Source of the DNA: Rhodospirillum sp.
GTDB taxonomy: Bacteria; Pseudomonadota; Alphaproteobacteria; Rhodospirillales; Rhodospirillaceae
NCBI GenBank assembly: GCA_021741145.1
Contig: JAIOYK010000015.1
Span: forward strand, 42,972 to 106,971
Direction of reading: 5' to 3'
DNA: 64,000 nucleotides
How positions within the stretch are numbered: position 1 is the first letter of the stretch; the number at the start of each line of letters is the position of its first letter. Both the position numbers and the translations under genes were made by a program. The notes under the pieces were generated by a model. The model was not told where the DNA came from, searched no databases, and saw only the letters and a list, made by a program, of their open reading frames with translations. Positions 38,028 through 46,281 of the stretch are shown here, piece by piece.

Positions 38028-38110
38028 CGCGGTGCAACGGAATATCCAAAGAACAGGCGAAGGAAGTCGGGATTTTTCAAGCGCGATGTGAAAAGTTTAT
38101 TGTGCACCGC

Positions 38111-38149
38111 AAAAAGAAAAGGCCCGCGCTCTGTTTGAGCGAGGGCCTT
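38111..38149 (-). terminator. Intrinsic terminator after uxaB
   Basis: On the minus strand a 13-bp stem with one mismatch (AAGGCCCTCGCTC / GAGCGCGGGCCTT) and a five-base loop is followed by TTTTCTTTTT. It starts about 49 bases after the uxaB stop and ends the hexuronate operon before the galactonate promoter. Confidence 0.9.
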
Positions 38150-38197
38150 GGTCATGGGTGTCGACAGGGGTGTCCTTCGGGATCGGACCCTGACGGC

Positions 38198-39697
38198 TTA
38201 TTCAGTATGGGAGGCGGAGATATAGGCTTCGAGGCGATCAAAGGTAAAGGGTACCTCGGTCAAGTAGGTCAGGCAATCGAGGACCTTTGCCCGGAGGGCC
38301 GTGTCATCGATGGAGCGACCCCAGAATGCGTTCTCGGAGAGGAATGCGGAAACCATGGTCTCGCGGCCCGTGGCGGTGCCATCGTCCAGGGCGCCGATTT
38401 CGCCTACGCGGGAGAGGATCCCCTTGGAATCACGCGCGGGAAAGGCGGCGGCCGCGGGATGGCGCCCCAGATAGAAGACCAGCCAGGCGGCCAGGGACAG
38501 GCTCAACAGGGGGGCCGGGGCACCGAACCGTTCGCCGTGGGCGATCAGGCGGTCCAGGTCGCGGGTCTGGTATTTGACCAGCCCGTTCAGGCTGATGTCG
38601 TACCATTGGTGCTGGATATAGGGATTGCGGAAGCGGCGCAGCACGGCCCGGGCGAATTCCTCCAGCTCCTTCCGGGGCAGAGTCAGGAAGGGGATGATTT
38701 CCTTGTGCAGAAGCTGGTCGAGAAAATGGGCGCCGGTGGCGTCGCGCACGGACTCGCCCACGGTTTCGATACCCGCGATCAGGGCCAGGGGGCAAAGCGC
38801 GGTGTGGGCTCCATTGAGGATCGCCACCTTGCGCGCCTTATAGGGTGTGACATCGTCGGTGACGATGGTGCCGGGATCATGGGCGTCCAGGTTTAGAAGG
38901 GGCGCGGGCATGCCGGGCTTGCGTTCGATCACGAACAGGTGGAACAGCTCGCCCGTGGTCATGAACAGGTCATCGTACCCCAATTCCTCGCGCAGGTCCT
39001 CCGCCTCGGCTTTTGGAAAGCCCGGGACGATGCGGTCGACCAAGGTGTTGTAGAAGACATTGTCGTCCGCCACCCAGGCGATGAAATCCCGCTCCAGGGT
39101 CCATTCCTCTGCGTGGCGTAGGACGATGCGGCGCAATTCCTCGCCATTGTGGTCGATCAGCTCGCAGGCGAGCATCTGGAGACCGGCCTCGGGATCGCCG
39201 TCGAAGTGCTTCCACCGTTCATGAAGGTAGCGGGTCATTTTGGCGGGGAAGGAGATGGGAGGATCGGCGTCAAAGGTCGCGGTCGGATCATAGGCGATGC
39301 CGGAATCCGTGGTGTTGGACACCACGACGCGGATATCCGGGTCTCGGGCCAACGTCAGGACCTGATCCCATTCCCCATGGGACTTGAGTTCCTTGCGGAC
39401 GCAGGTGATCAGACGGGAGATGGAGATGGCCTCGCCACTTTCGGCGACACCCCGGGAAAAGACGGTGTACAGGCCGTCCTGTTCGTTCAGGGAGTGGGGA
39501 TTGCCCGCCGCGATGGGGCGGACGATGACCACGCCCCAGTCACCTTCCGACAGTTCGTTCAGTCGATCGATCTTCCAATCGACGAAGGCCCGCAGGAAAT
39601 TCCCCTCGCCAAATTGAAGGATCCTGGGCTTTGGGCGGCGGAGACCCCGGGCCACGGGGTGGCTGGATCCGAGACGAGTCACGGTGGTGGTGGTCAT
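38198..39697 (-). CDS. uxaB: Tagaturonate reductase (altronate oxidoreductase)
   Basis: A 499-residue NADH-dependent long-chain polyol dehydrogenase. The N-terminal PRILQFGEGNFLRAFVDWKID fits the nucleotide-binding start, and the family catalytic motif KxxxxNxxH is present as KVAILNGAH. UxaB reduces D-tagaturonate to D-altronate, the substrate of UxaA next to it. A TTG at 39718 overlaps the uxaA stop, but ATG 39697 has a good GAGGAG about ten bases before and gives the usual N-terminus. It is the last gene of its operon. Confidence 0.92.
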   Translation of the reverse strand: MTTTTVTRLGSSHPVARGLRRPKPRILQFGEGNFLRAFVDWKIDRLNELSEGDWGVVIVRPIAAGNPHSLNEQDGLYTVFSRGVAESGEAISISRLITCVRKELKSHGEWDQVLTLARDPDIRVVVSNTTDSGIAYDPTATFDADPPISFPAKMTRYLHERWKHFDGDPEAGLQMLACELIDHNGEELRRIVLRHAEEWTLERDFIAWVADDNVFYNTLVDRIVPGFPKAEAEDLREELGYDDLFMTTGELFHLFVIERKPGMPAPLLNLDAHDPGTIVTDDVTPYKARKVAILNGAHTALCPLALIAGIETVGESVRDATGAHFLDQLLHKEIIPFLTLPRKELEEFARAVLRRFRNPYIQHQWYDISLNGLVKYQTRDLDRLIAHGERFGAPAPLLSLSLAAWLVFYLGRHPAAAAFPARDSKGILSRVGEIGALDDGTATGRETMVSAFLSENAFWGRSIDDTALRAKVLDCLTYLTEVPFTFDRLEAYISASHTE

Positions 39698-39714
39698 GGT
39701 CGAATGCTCCTCGG

Positions 39715-41208
39715 TCAAAGAGTCACGCCGGTCTTGAAGATCACGACCTCATGGACTCCATTGCGTTCGTTACAGGCCTGCGCGCCACCGGCGACCGAAA
39801 GGATGCTCTCGATAAAAGCGGGCAGGAGGTCCTCCACCGTGGTCCCGCCCTCGGCGATGGGACCGGCGTTGAAGTCCATCCAATGGGGCTTTCTTTGGTA
39901 GAGGGTGGTGTTGGTGGCGATTTTCATGGTTGGAACAATCCCCCCCAGCGGTGTGCCGCGCCCGGTGGTAAACAGTTCCAGGTGGCATCCGGCCGCGGCC
40001 AGCGCGGTCACGGCCACGCCATCATTGCCCGGGGCTTCCAGCAGGGTCAGGCCCGGCTTGCGGATCCGTTCGGCATACCGGATGACGTCACGCACGGGGG
40101 CCCGTCCGGCCTTCTGGGTACAGCCCAGGGATTTTTCCTCGAGGGTGCTGATGCCGCCAGCCTTGTTGCCCGGCGACGGATTCTCGTAGATCGGCTGGTT
40201 ATAGGCGATGAAGTAATCCTTGAAATCGTTGATCAACCGGACGATGTCGTCGAAAACGTCCTTGCTTTCCGATCGCTCCATGAGCAGGTGCTCCGCCCCG
40301 AACATCTCGGGCACCTCGGTCAGCACCGTCGAGCCGCCGCGCGCGCAGAGCCAATCGGAGAAGGCGCCCAGCAGGGGATTGGCGGTGATACCGGAAAAGC
40401 CATCGGATCCCCCGCACTTGAGGCCCACGCGCAGGCGGTCCACGCCAACGGGTTCGCGTTTGTCGCCGCGGATCACCTCGGCCAGGGCGGACAGGTGCTC
40501 CTGGGCGGCTTCCATCTCGTCCTCGACGTCCTGGGTCACCAGATAACGGAGGCGCCGGGGATCGGGGTGCTCGAAGCCAGCTTGGAACAGGGCTCGGGTG
40601 TTGTTCTCGCACCCCAACCCCATGATCAGCACGCCCCCGGCATTGGGATGCAAGGCCAAGGCGCGGAGGATATTCCGCGTGTGGTCCAGGTCCTCGCCAA
40701 GCTGGGAGCAGCCATAGGGGTGTTCCAGGACCATCACCTGGACCCCCTCGGGCAGGGCGCCGGAGGCCTCGAACTGACGGGCGGCGTTGCGGGCCAGACC
40801 GTTGACGCAACCGACCAGGGGGATGATCCACAGATCATCGCGGATGCCGATCTCGCCGTTAACGCGGACATAGGCGGGGAATGTGGGTCCCTCCGGTGCT
40901 TGGGAGGTGGGCACCGGAGGGGGCTCGGCGGCGGAATACACATAGGACTCAACGCCACCAAGGGTGGTTTTGATATTGTGGGCATGCACATGATCGCCCG
41001 GCGCGATGGTCTCGGTGGCCTGGCCGATCACGCCGCCGTACTTGATGACCCGTTGGCCCCCCAGATGGGGAACCAGGGCGATCTTGTGGCCCTGGGGAAT
41101 GTCGGCCGACAGGGTCAGACCCAGGTCCTCGATCACGGTTCCCTTGGACAGAGGTTCCAAGGCGACGATGACGGTATCGGAGGGGTGGATTTTCAGGTAT
41201 TTCGCCAT
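39715..41208 (-). CDS. uxaA: Altronate dehydratase
   Basis: A 497-residue UxaA/GarD-family dehydratase that converts D-altronate to 2-keto-3-deoxygluconate. The N-terminal SAF-like domain (IVALEPLSKG, IPQGHKIAL, GHVHAHN-type DHVHAHNIKTTLGG) and the large C-terminal domain (GLGCENNT, GLKCGGSDGFSGITANPLLG, MKIATNT) match the family throughout. It follows the TRAP genes by 36 bp. Confidence 0.95.
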   Translation of the reverse strand: MAKYLKIHPSDTVIVALEPLSKGTVIEDLGLTLSADIPQGHKIALVPHLGGQRVIKYGGVIGQATETIAPGDHVHAHNIKTTLGGVESYVYSAAEPPPVPTSQAPEGPTFPAYVRVNGEIGIRDDLWIIPLVGCVNGLARNAARQFEASGALPEGVQVMVLEHPYGCSQLGEDLDHTRNILRALALHPNAGGVLIMGLGCENNTRALFQAGFEHPDPRRLRYLVTQDVEDEMEAAQEHLSALAEVIRGDKREPVGVDRLRVGLKCGGSDGFSGITANPLLGAFSDWLCARGGSTVLTEVPEMFGAEHLLMERSESKDVFDDIVRLINDFKDYFIAYNQPIYENPSPGNKAGGISTLEEKSLGCTQKAGRAPVRDVIRYAERIRKPGLTLLEAPGNDGVAVTALAAAGCHLELFTTGRGTPLGGIVPTMKIATNTTLYQRKPHWMDFNAGPIAEGGTTVEDLLPAFIESILSVAGGAQACNERNGVHEVVIFKTGVTL

Positions 41209-41244
41209 GGATGTTTTCCAATTCCCAGGGGGGTGCCTTTTCGG

Positions 41245-42519
41245 TCAGCCGACGAAGGCCAGGGACAATTCGGGGATGTAGGTGACCAGCAGCAGGGCCA
41301 CAATAAGGACCACGTAGAAGGGCAGCCCCTCGCGCAGGAAGTCCGAGATCTTCACCTTCGCCAGGTTGCTGACCAGGAGCATCACCGTGCCCACGGGGGG
41401 GCTCAGGCAGCCGAGGGCCAGGTTGACGATGACAATGATACCGAAATGGACGGGGTCGATGCCGAAGTGGGCGACCGTGGGCATGATCAGCGGGACCATG
41501 ACGATCAGGATCGCGTTGCCCTCCACCAGCATGCCCAGCGCCAGCAGCACGACATTGAGGATGAGCAGGAAGACATACTTGTTGTCGGTGATCGCGGCGA
41601 TGTAGACGGCCAATTGCTGGGCGGCCTGCTCGAGCGACAGGATCCAGGCCAGGGCCGAACTGGCCATGATCACCAGCATCACCGAAGCCGTGGACTTGAA
41701 GGTTTCCGAGAGCGCGAAGGTCACATGGCTCAGGCGCATCTCGCGGTAGATCACGAAGCCAATGATCAGAACGATGGCGACGGCCACCGCGCCTGCTTCG
41801 GTGGGGGTGAAGACGTTGAACCGGATGCCACCGACGATGGCGACCAAAAGCACCGCCACGGGCCAGGCACCGACCAGGGTCCTGCGGGTTTCCACCACGG
41901 TCGGCCAGGTCTCGCGCGACGGCTTGTAGCCCCGGCGCTTGGCGACGAAGTAGATGGTCATCATCAGCATGACCGCCATCAGAAGGCCCGGCAGGATGCC
42001 CGCGACGAACATCGATCCGATGGAGACGTCGGCCACCAGACCATAGATGATCAGCGCGATTCCCGGGGGGATGATCGGCGTGATCAGGGCGCCCGACGCC
42101 GTTACGGCGGCCGAGAAGGCGCGATTGTACCCATTGCGTTCCATTTCCGGAACCATCATGCGGGTCAGCATGGCGCTGTCGGCGAGGTTGGACGCGGAGA
42201 CGCCCCCCAGAAGGGTGCTGAGAAGGACATTGGTCAGGGCCATGCCCCCGGTCAGCTTGCCCACGAGAAGGTCCGCGACCTTCAGCAGGCGCCCCGCGAC
42301 GCCGGTGAAGTCCATCAGCGTGCCGAGCAGGATGAAAAAGGGAATGGCAAGCAGCGACATGTTCTGCGATGCGCCAATCAACCGTTGCACCGCGATGGCG
42401 TGGGGCATGGGGCTGAAAAACAGGAAATAGGACAAAACGGCGCAAATGATCGCCAGGTAAAGGCGCATGTTCAGGGCGAAAAGCGCCAGCATGAGAAGGA
42501 CGATGACCGGCCAGGACAT
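41245..42519 (-). CDS. TRAP transporter large permease (DctM type), hexuronate operon
   Basis: A 424-residue hydrophobic TRAP large subunit with about 12 membrane segments. Signatures include FILLGTLMDFTGVAGRLL, LLGGVSASNLADSAMLTRMM, PIIPPGIALIIYG and CLSPPVGTVMLL. It starts one base after the small permease stop, with GGGAG eight bases before the ATG. The neighbours uxaA and uxaB suggest uptake of a hexuronate or of L-galactonate/L-gulonate-type acids. Confidence 0.93.
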   Translation of the reverse strand: MSWPVIVLLMLALFALNMRLYLAIICAVLSYFLFFSPMPHAIAVQRLIGASQNMSLLAIPFFILLGTLMDFTGVAGRLLKVADLLVGKLTGGMALTNVLLSTLLGGVSASNLADSAMLTRMMVPEMERNGYNRAFSAAVTASGALITPIIPPGIALIIYGLVADVSIGSMFVAGILPGLLMAVMLMMTIYFVAKRRGYKPSRETWPTVVETRRTLVGAWPVAVLLVAIVGGIRFNVFTPTEAGAVAVAIVLIIGFVIYREMRLSHVTFALSETFKSTASVMLVIMASSALAWILSLEQAAQQLAVYIAAITDNKYVFLLILNVVLLALGMLVEGNAILIVMVPLIMPTVAHFGIDPVHFGIIVIVNLALGCLSPPVGTVMLLVSNLAKVKISDFLREGLPFYVVLIVALLLVTYIPELSLAFVG

Positions 42520-42520
42520 A

Positions 42521-42988
42521 TTACTTCTCCCCCTTTACCAAGTCTCGCGTGTCGCGGACAAGTTTGGCCAGCAGGAAAAGGATGATGCCCGCCGCGCCGA
42601 AGGGGAAGGCGATATCGATCCAGAACCAGGAGATCTGAAGCACGCCCGTCAGCTTGTATTGGGAATTCATGGCCAGATTGAACCCAAGAAAGCCGCAGTA
42701 ACCCAGGACGGCGATCGACAGAAGGCCGGTTACCAGGGCGATGAAAGCCCGACCGCGGAGCGGCAGGTGATCGGTCAGGACGGGAATGCACAGGTGTTGA
42801 TCGTCCCGCTCCGTGGTGATCGCGCCGATCATGATGATCCAGATCATCAGCAGGCCGGAGATTTCCTCCGTCCAATGGAAGGGGGCGGCGAACACATAAC
42901 GCGCGACAACCGAGCCGATGGTCATCAGGACCAGAGCGGCCAACGCGGTTCCGGCGAAGAGAGAGGATAGGCGGCTAAGGAGTCCCAT
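42521..42988 (-). CDS. TRAP transporter small permease (DctQ type), hexuronate operon
   Basis: A 155-residue protein with four membrane segments. The family region VARYVFAAPFHWTEEISGLLMIWIIMIGA is clear. It forms the membrane complex with the DctM-type protein encoded one base downstream. Confidence 0.92.
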   Translation of the reverse strand: MGLLSRLSSLFAGTALAALVLMTIGSVVARYVFAAPFHWTEEISGLLMIWIIMIGAITTERDDQHLCIPVLTDHLPLRGRAFIALVTGLLSIAVLGYCGFLGFNLAMNSQYKLTGVLQISWFWIDIAFPFGAAGIILFLLAKLVRDTRDLVKGEK

Positions 42989-43058
42989 GGTGGCTTCCCC
43001 CGAGGTGGGCGGCCCCGTTGGAGGCCGCCCGAGTTTCTTGGCTTCTTGTTCGGGATGA

Positions 43059-44033
43059 TTACTTCAGTTGGTCCTGGATGGTGTCATACAGGCCAGGGGA
43101 CCAAGCCGGGAACTGGTCGTAGACGGACAGGGTGGCGGCGCGGAAGGCTTCCACGTCCGGCTCGATGACGGTCACGCCCGTGGCCTTCATCTTTTCGATC
43201 AGTTCAGCGTCCTGCTCGGCGGCGATCTTCTGGCTGTACAGCCCGGCTTCATGACCGGTCTCCTCGAGCATCGTCACCACCTCCGGGGACAGGGTGTCGA
43301 AGAAGGCCTGACCGCCGATCCACAGGGAGGTGTTGGTCAGGTAGCTCACCATGCTCAGGTACTTGGCCTGTTCATGCAGCTTGGCGCCGTACAGGACGGG
43401 GATGGGGTTTTCCACGCCATCGATCAGTCCCGTGGTCAGGGCCGGATAGACCTCGCCCAGCGGCATCGGGGTGGCGGTGGCGCCCATGGCCTCGATGGCC
43501 TTGATCTGCATGATGTTGTTGGGTGTGCGGATCTTCAGGCCCTTCATGTCGTCCGGGGTTTTGACGGGCTTGTTGGCCAGAAGCTGGCGGACGCCATAGA
43601 GGTAGTTGGAAATGACTACATGAATGCCTTTGGCTTCCAGGGCCTTTTTCTTTTCCTTGAACCATTCGCTGTCATAGATCTTGAACAGCTTTTCCGGGCT
43701 GTCGGACAGGTAGGGACCGAACAGGATCCCCAGATCGGGGTCGAAATCCTGGAGGAAGCCCACGTCGGTCAGGGTGATGACGTTCACGCCCATCATCGCC
43801 TGTTCCGTGACGTCCTTCTTGGACCCCAATTGGGAGCTGGGGTAGAGCTTCAGGACGACCTCGCCCTTGCCGCGTTCCTTCACCAGATCGGCCCAGTAGG
43901 TCATGACCCGGTCGACGGGCTCACCCGGATTGTTCTCATAGGCCACCAGAATCTCGGTGGCCGCGGCGCTGGGAGAGGGCGCGCCCATGGCCATGGCGAG
44001 AAGGGCCGCGGCCGCGCAAACGATACGTTTCAT
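43059..44033 (-). CDS. TRAP substrate-binding protein (DctP type), hexuronate operon
   Basis: A 324-residue periplasmic binding protein with signal peptide MKRIVCAAAALLAMAMGAPS...AAA. The DctP fold is shown by GLKIRTPNNIMQIKAIEAMGATATPMPLGEVYPAL and GVENPI. The Arg in KIRTP is the usual carboxylate-binding residue, consistent with a sugar-acid ligand. It is 114 bp after the alcohol dehydrogenase gene. Confidence 0.93.
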   Translation of the reverse strand: MKRIVCAAAALLAMAMGAPSPSAAATEILVAYENNPGEPVDRVMTYWADLVKERGKGEVVLKLYPSSQLGSKKDVTEQAMMGVNVITLTDVGFLQDFDPDLGILFGPYLSDSPEKLFKIYDSEWFKEKKKALEAKGIHVVISNYLYGVRQLLANKPVKTPDDMKGLKIRTPNNIMQIKAIEAMGATATPMPLGEVYPALTTGLIDGVENPIPVLYGAKLHEQAKYLSMVSYLTNTSLWIGGQAFFDTLSPEVVTMLEETGHEAGLYSQKIAAEQDAELIEKMKATGVTVIEPDVEAFRAATLSVYDQFPAWSPGLYDTIQDQLK

Positions 44034-44147
44034 GAAATTCCTCCAATGTCTTTCTTGGGGCCGGCGAATGGCCGGGGGCTTGTTCGGCGCCCCACGAAGG
44101 GGCGGCCCGCCGCCTGCCCGAGCGAACCCGGACCGGCGGCGAAGGGG

Positions 44148-45170
44148 TCAGCGTTCGATCAGGACTTTCAGGACATTGGCCCGTTCCGCGACCCAATAGG
44201 GCAAGGCCTTTTCCGCTTCGGCGAAGGGGAAGACCTTGGTGATCAAGTCGTCGGGAGGGGTTTCGAGACCCTCCAGATAGTCGATGACCGCGCGAAAATC
44301 GTCGATGGTCGCGTTGCGCGATCCCAGGATGTCCAGCTCCTTCAGGTTGAAGAACTGGGTTTTGTAGGTCACCGGCTCCTTGGCGTAGCCGATGTAGACG
44401 ACGCGACCGGAGAAGGCGACGATGTCGATGGCCTGGGTGAAGGTCGCGGGCAGGCCCACGGCTTCGACCACCACGTCGGCCCCTTCGCCGTTGGTCAGCT
44501 CCAGGATCCGGGCATTGACGGCCTCGGTTCCCATGGCGGCGTCGACGGCCTCGGCGGCGCCATGACGGCGGGCGATATCGATCTTCGCTTCGCCGACGTC
44601 CACGGCGATGACCCGCGCGTTCCGGTGGACGGCACCGGCGATGGCGCCCATGCCGATCATGCCGCAGCCGAGAACGACCACGGTATCCTCGGCCGTCACG
44701 CGACCGCGGTCAACGGCGTGGAAGCCCACCGATAGAGGTTCGACCAAGGCCAAGTGGCGCGGCGCCAGCCTGTCGTTCAGAATGATCTTCCCGTAGGGGA
44801 CGACAATCCACTCGGCCAAACCACCGTCCTGCTGGACTCCCAAGGTCCTGTTGGTCTGACAGGCGTTCACCCGGCCACGACGGCAGGACGGGCAGGTGCC
44901 ACAACTGGTGTAGGGGACAACGATGCCCCGGTGGCCCGGGGCGTACTCGGCGGGAACACCCTCTCCCACCGCGGCGATCTCGCCCCCGATCTCGTGGCCG
45001 GGAATGCGCGGTAGGGCCACAAGGGGATTGAGCCCCTTGAAGGTGTTGAGGTCACTGCCGCAGAGGGCGACGTGACGGACGGCGAACAGAACCTCGCCCG
45101 GGCCGGGCTTGGGGTCGGGGACCTCGTGGAAGGCGCAGGTGGCCTCCCCTTCGATCATCAGGGCTTTCAT
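44148..45170 (-). CDS. Zn-dependent alcohol dehydrogenase, possibly L-galactonate/L-gulonate 5-dehydrogenase
   Basis: A 340-residue medium-chain dehydrogenase. Catalytic zinc ligands lie in ALCGSD and GHEIGGEI, the structural zinc loop is CGTCPSCRRGRVNAC, and the NAD(P) Rossmann motif is VLGCGMIGMGAI. ATG 45170 is chosen because the frame upstream of it overlaps the regulator gene and lacks homology. Related enzymes in uxa/lgo-type clusters oxidise L-galactonate to tagaturonate or L-gulonate to fructuronate. Since uxaC is absent here and uxaB follows, an L-galactonate role is attractive but is inference. Confidence 0.85.
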   Translation of the reverse strand: MKALMIEGEATCAFHEVPDPKPGPGEVLFAVRHVALCGSDLNTFKGLNPLVALPRIPGHEIGGEIAAVGEGVPAEYAPGHRGIVVPYTSCGTCPSCRRGRVNACQTNRTLGVQQDGGLAEWIVVPYGKIILNDRLAPRHLALVEPLSVGFHAVDRGRVTAEDTVVVLGCGMIGMGAIAGAVHRNARVIAVDVGEAKIDIARRHGAAEAVDAAMGTEAVNARILELTNGEGADVVVEAVGLPATFTQAIDIVAFSGRVVYIGYAKEPVTYKTQFFNLKELDILGSRNATIDDFRAVIDYLEGLETPPDDLITKVFPFAEAEKALPYWVAERANVLKVLIER

Positions 45171-45186
45171 GTCATGGGGTCCTTTG

Positions 45187-45885
45187 TCATCCAGGCAGGG
45201 CGACCTCGGTCGCCGTTTCCTGGTCCAACACCTGGGCGCTGAAGCGGAAATGCTCTTCGCTGGCTTCCAGGAGCTTGCGATAGGAGCGATCGCGGAGCGC
45301 TTCGACGATCCGGCGGTGGCGGTTGATTGTTGTCGGTCCGATGCCACGATTGCTCTTGCCGACTTCGAGATAGAAAATCATGGGCTGGGCCATGGCTTCG
45401 TAAAGCTTGGAAATCACCAGATTGCGCGCGGCATCGACGATGAGGGCGTGGAACCGGAAGTCGGCCTCGGCTCGCTCGCGGATGGTGGCGTGTTCGTCCA
45501 TCTCCTCCGCTTGACGCTCCAGGACGTCGATTTCCTCGTCGGTGATATGGTCCAACACGTCCGGCAACAGGCCAATCTCGATGAGCCGCCGAAAATGGAG
45601 CACGTCGCGATAGGCCGCGGGGCTGCGATCAAAGACCTGACTGACGATCCGGAACATGGATTCCGCATCGGGAGCGCGCACCCGCGGTCCCCGTTGCGTT
45701 TTCTCAACGAGTCCATAAGCCTCTAGAAAGATTATGACTTCCCGAATCGTATTGCGACTGACGCCAAACCGTTCGGCCAAAAGGCGCTCGTTCGGAAGCA
45801 TGTCGCCCGGTTGGCACCGCTCGATCAGTTCGACGCGGAGCTCCTCGAAGATGGCTCTGACCGCTGAATTGTTAAAGCCCGACAT
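45187..45885 (-). CDS. GntR/FadR-family regulator of the hexuronate operon
   Basis: A 232-residue regulator with an N-terminal winged helix (ERCQPGDMLPNERLLAERFGVSRNTIREVIIFLEAYGLVEKTQRG) and a C-terminal FadR-type domain (DFRFHALIVDAARN, HRRIVEALRDRS). ATG 45885 has AAGGAAA before it; a longer frame upstream is AT-rich and non-homologous. It is the first gene of the operon that continues into the dehydrogenase, TRAP and uxa genes. A family operator-like palindrome lies upstream at 46139. Confidence 0.88.
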   Translation of the reverse strand: MSGFNNSAVRAIFEELRVELIERCQPGDMLPNERLLAERFGVSRNTIREVIIFLEAYGLVEKTQRGPRVRAPDAESMFRIVSQVFDRSPAAYRDVLHFRRLIEIGLLPDVLDHITDEEIDVLERQAEEMDEHATIRERAEADFRFHALIVDAARNLVISKLYEAMAQPMIFYLEVGKSNRGIGPTTINRHRRIVEALRDRSYRKLLEASEEHFRFSAQVLDQETATEVALPG

Positions 45886-45907
45886 GGTCGTTTCCTTCTG
45901 TCCTATT

Positions 45908-45917
45908 ATTGGACAAT
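45908..45917. promoter_or_regulatory. Short operator-like palindrome near the regulator start
   Basis: ATTGGACAAT (ATTG...CAAT arms) is centred about 27 bp upstream of the GntR regulator ATG. It shares the TTGGAC string with the larger palindrome at 46139 and could serve autoregulation. Confidence 0.35.
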
Positions 45918-46138
45918 TGATGGTGGAAATTAGCACCATCCGAAGGGCCAGAAAACGGAAATGTTGGGTGTGCGCATTCTTTTGCGGGTGCGAAGGGAGA
46001 TTCCGTGAATGCGAAATAATTCTATAACTAACAGAATAATAAAAGAAAAAGATGTTATCGATAAAAATACGGAGACCGCTTCTGGTGGGCGATCCGAGAT
46101 TTTGAGAGGGGCGGGAGGATATTTTTGAGATGAGCATA

Positions 46139-46159
46139 TTGGTCCAATTGTTGGACCAA
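46139..46159. promoter_or_regulatory. 21-nt palindrome, candidate GntR/FadR-type operator
   Basis: TTGGTCCAA-TTG-TTGGACCAA has perfect 9-base arms. It contains TTGTTGGACCA, which fits the FadR-subfamily pattern TNGTNNNACNA. It is 254 bp upstream of the hexuronate-operon regulator, the only start codon downstream of it on the minus strand. Confidence 0.6.
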
Positions 46160-46281
46160 AGCGGGAGGGGTGCAGGGAGTCGCGCGGGCAGGCCCCATCC
46201 GCGGTGCGTGGGGGCCTGGAACCACGGGTGGCGTCCGGTGGGATCGGTTAGGGGCTCCGGAGTCTTCCCGGCGCGTCGGAT

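Larger units (their letters stand above)
45886..46281. other. Intergenic region with operator-like sites
   Basis: These 396 bases lie between the GntR regulator start and the 3' end of the fused beta-oxidation gene, both on the minus strand. The middle (about 46010-46075) is AT-rich. A palindrome at 46139-46159 and a shorter one at 45908-45917 are the only notable elements. No gene is supported; longer frames here overlap promoter-like DNA and lack ribosome sites. Confidence 0.6.

Noticed and set aside
39631..42585. A 984-codon open frame antisense to uxaA and the TRAP permease genes
   Set aside because: The product is His/Asp/Gly-rich and low-complexity, the opposite strand encodes clear family proteins, and long antisense frames are expected at this GC content.
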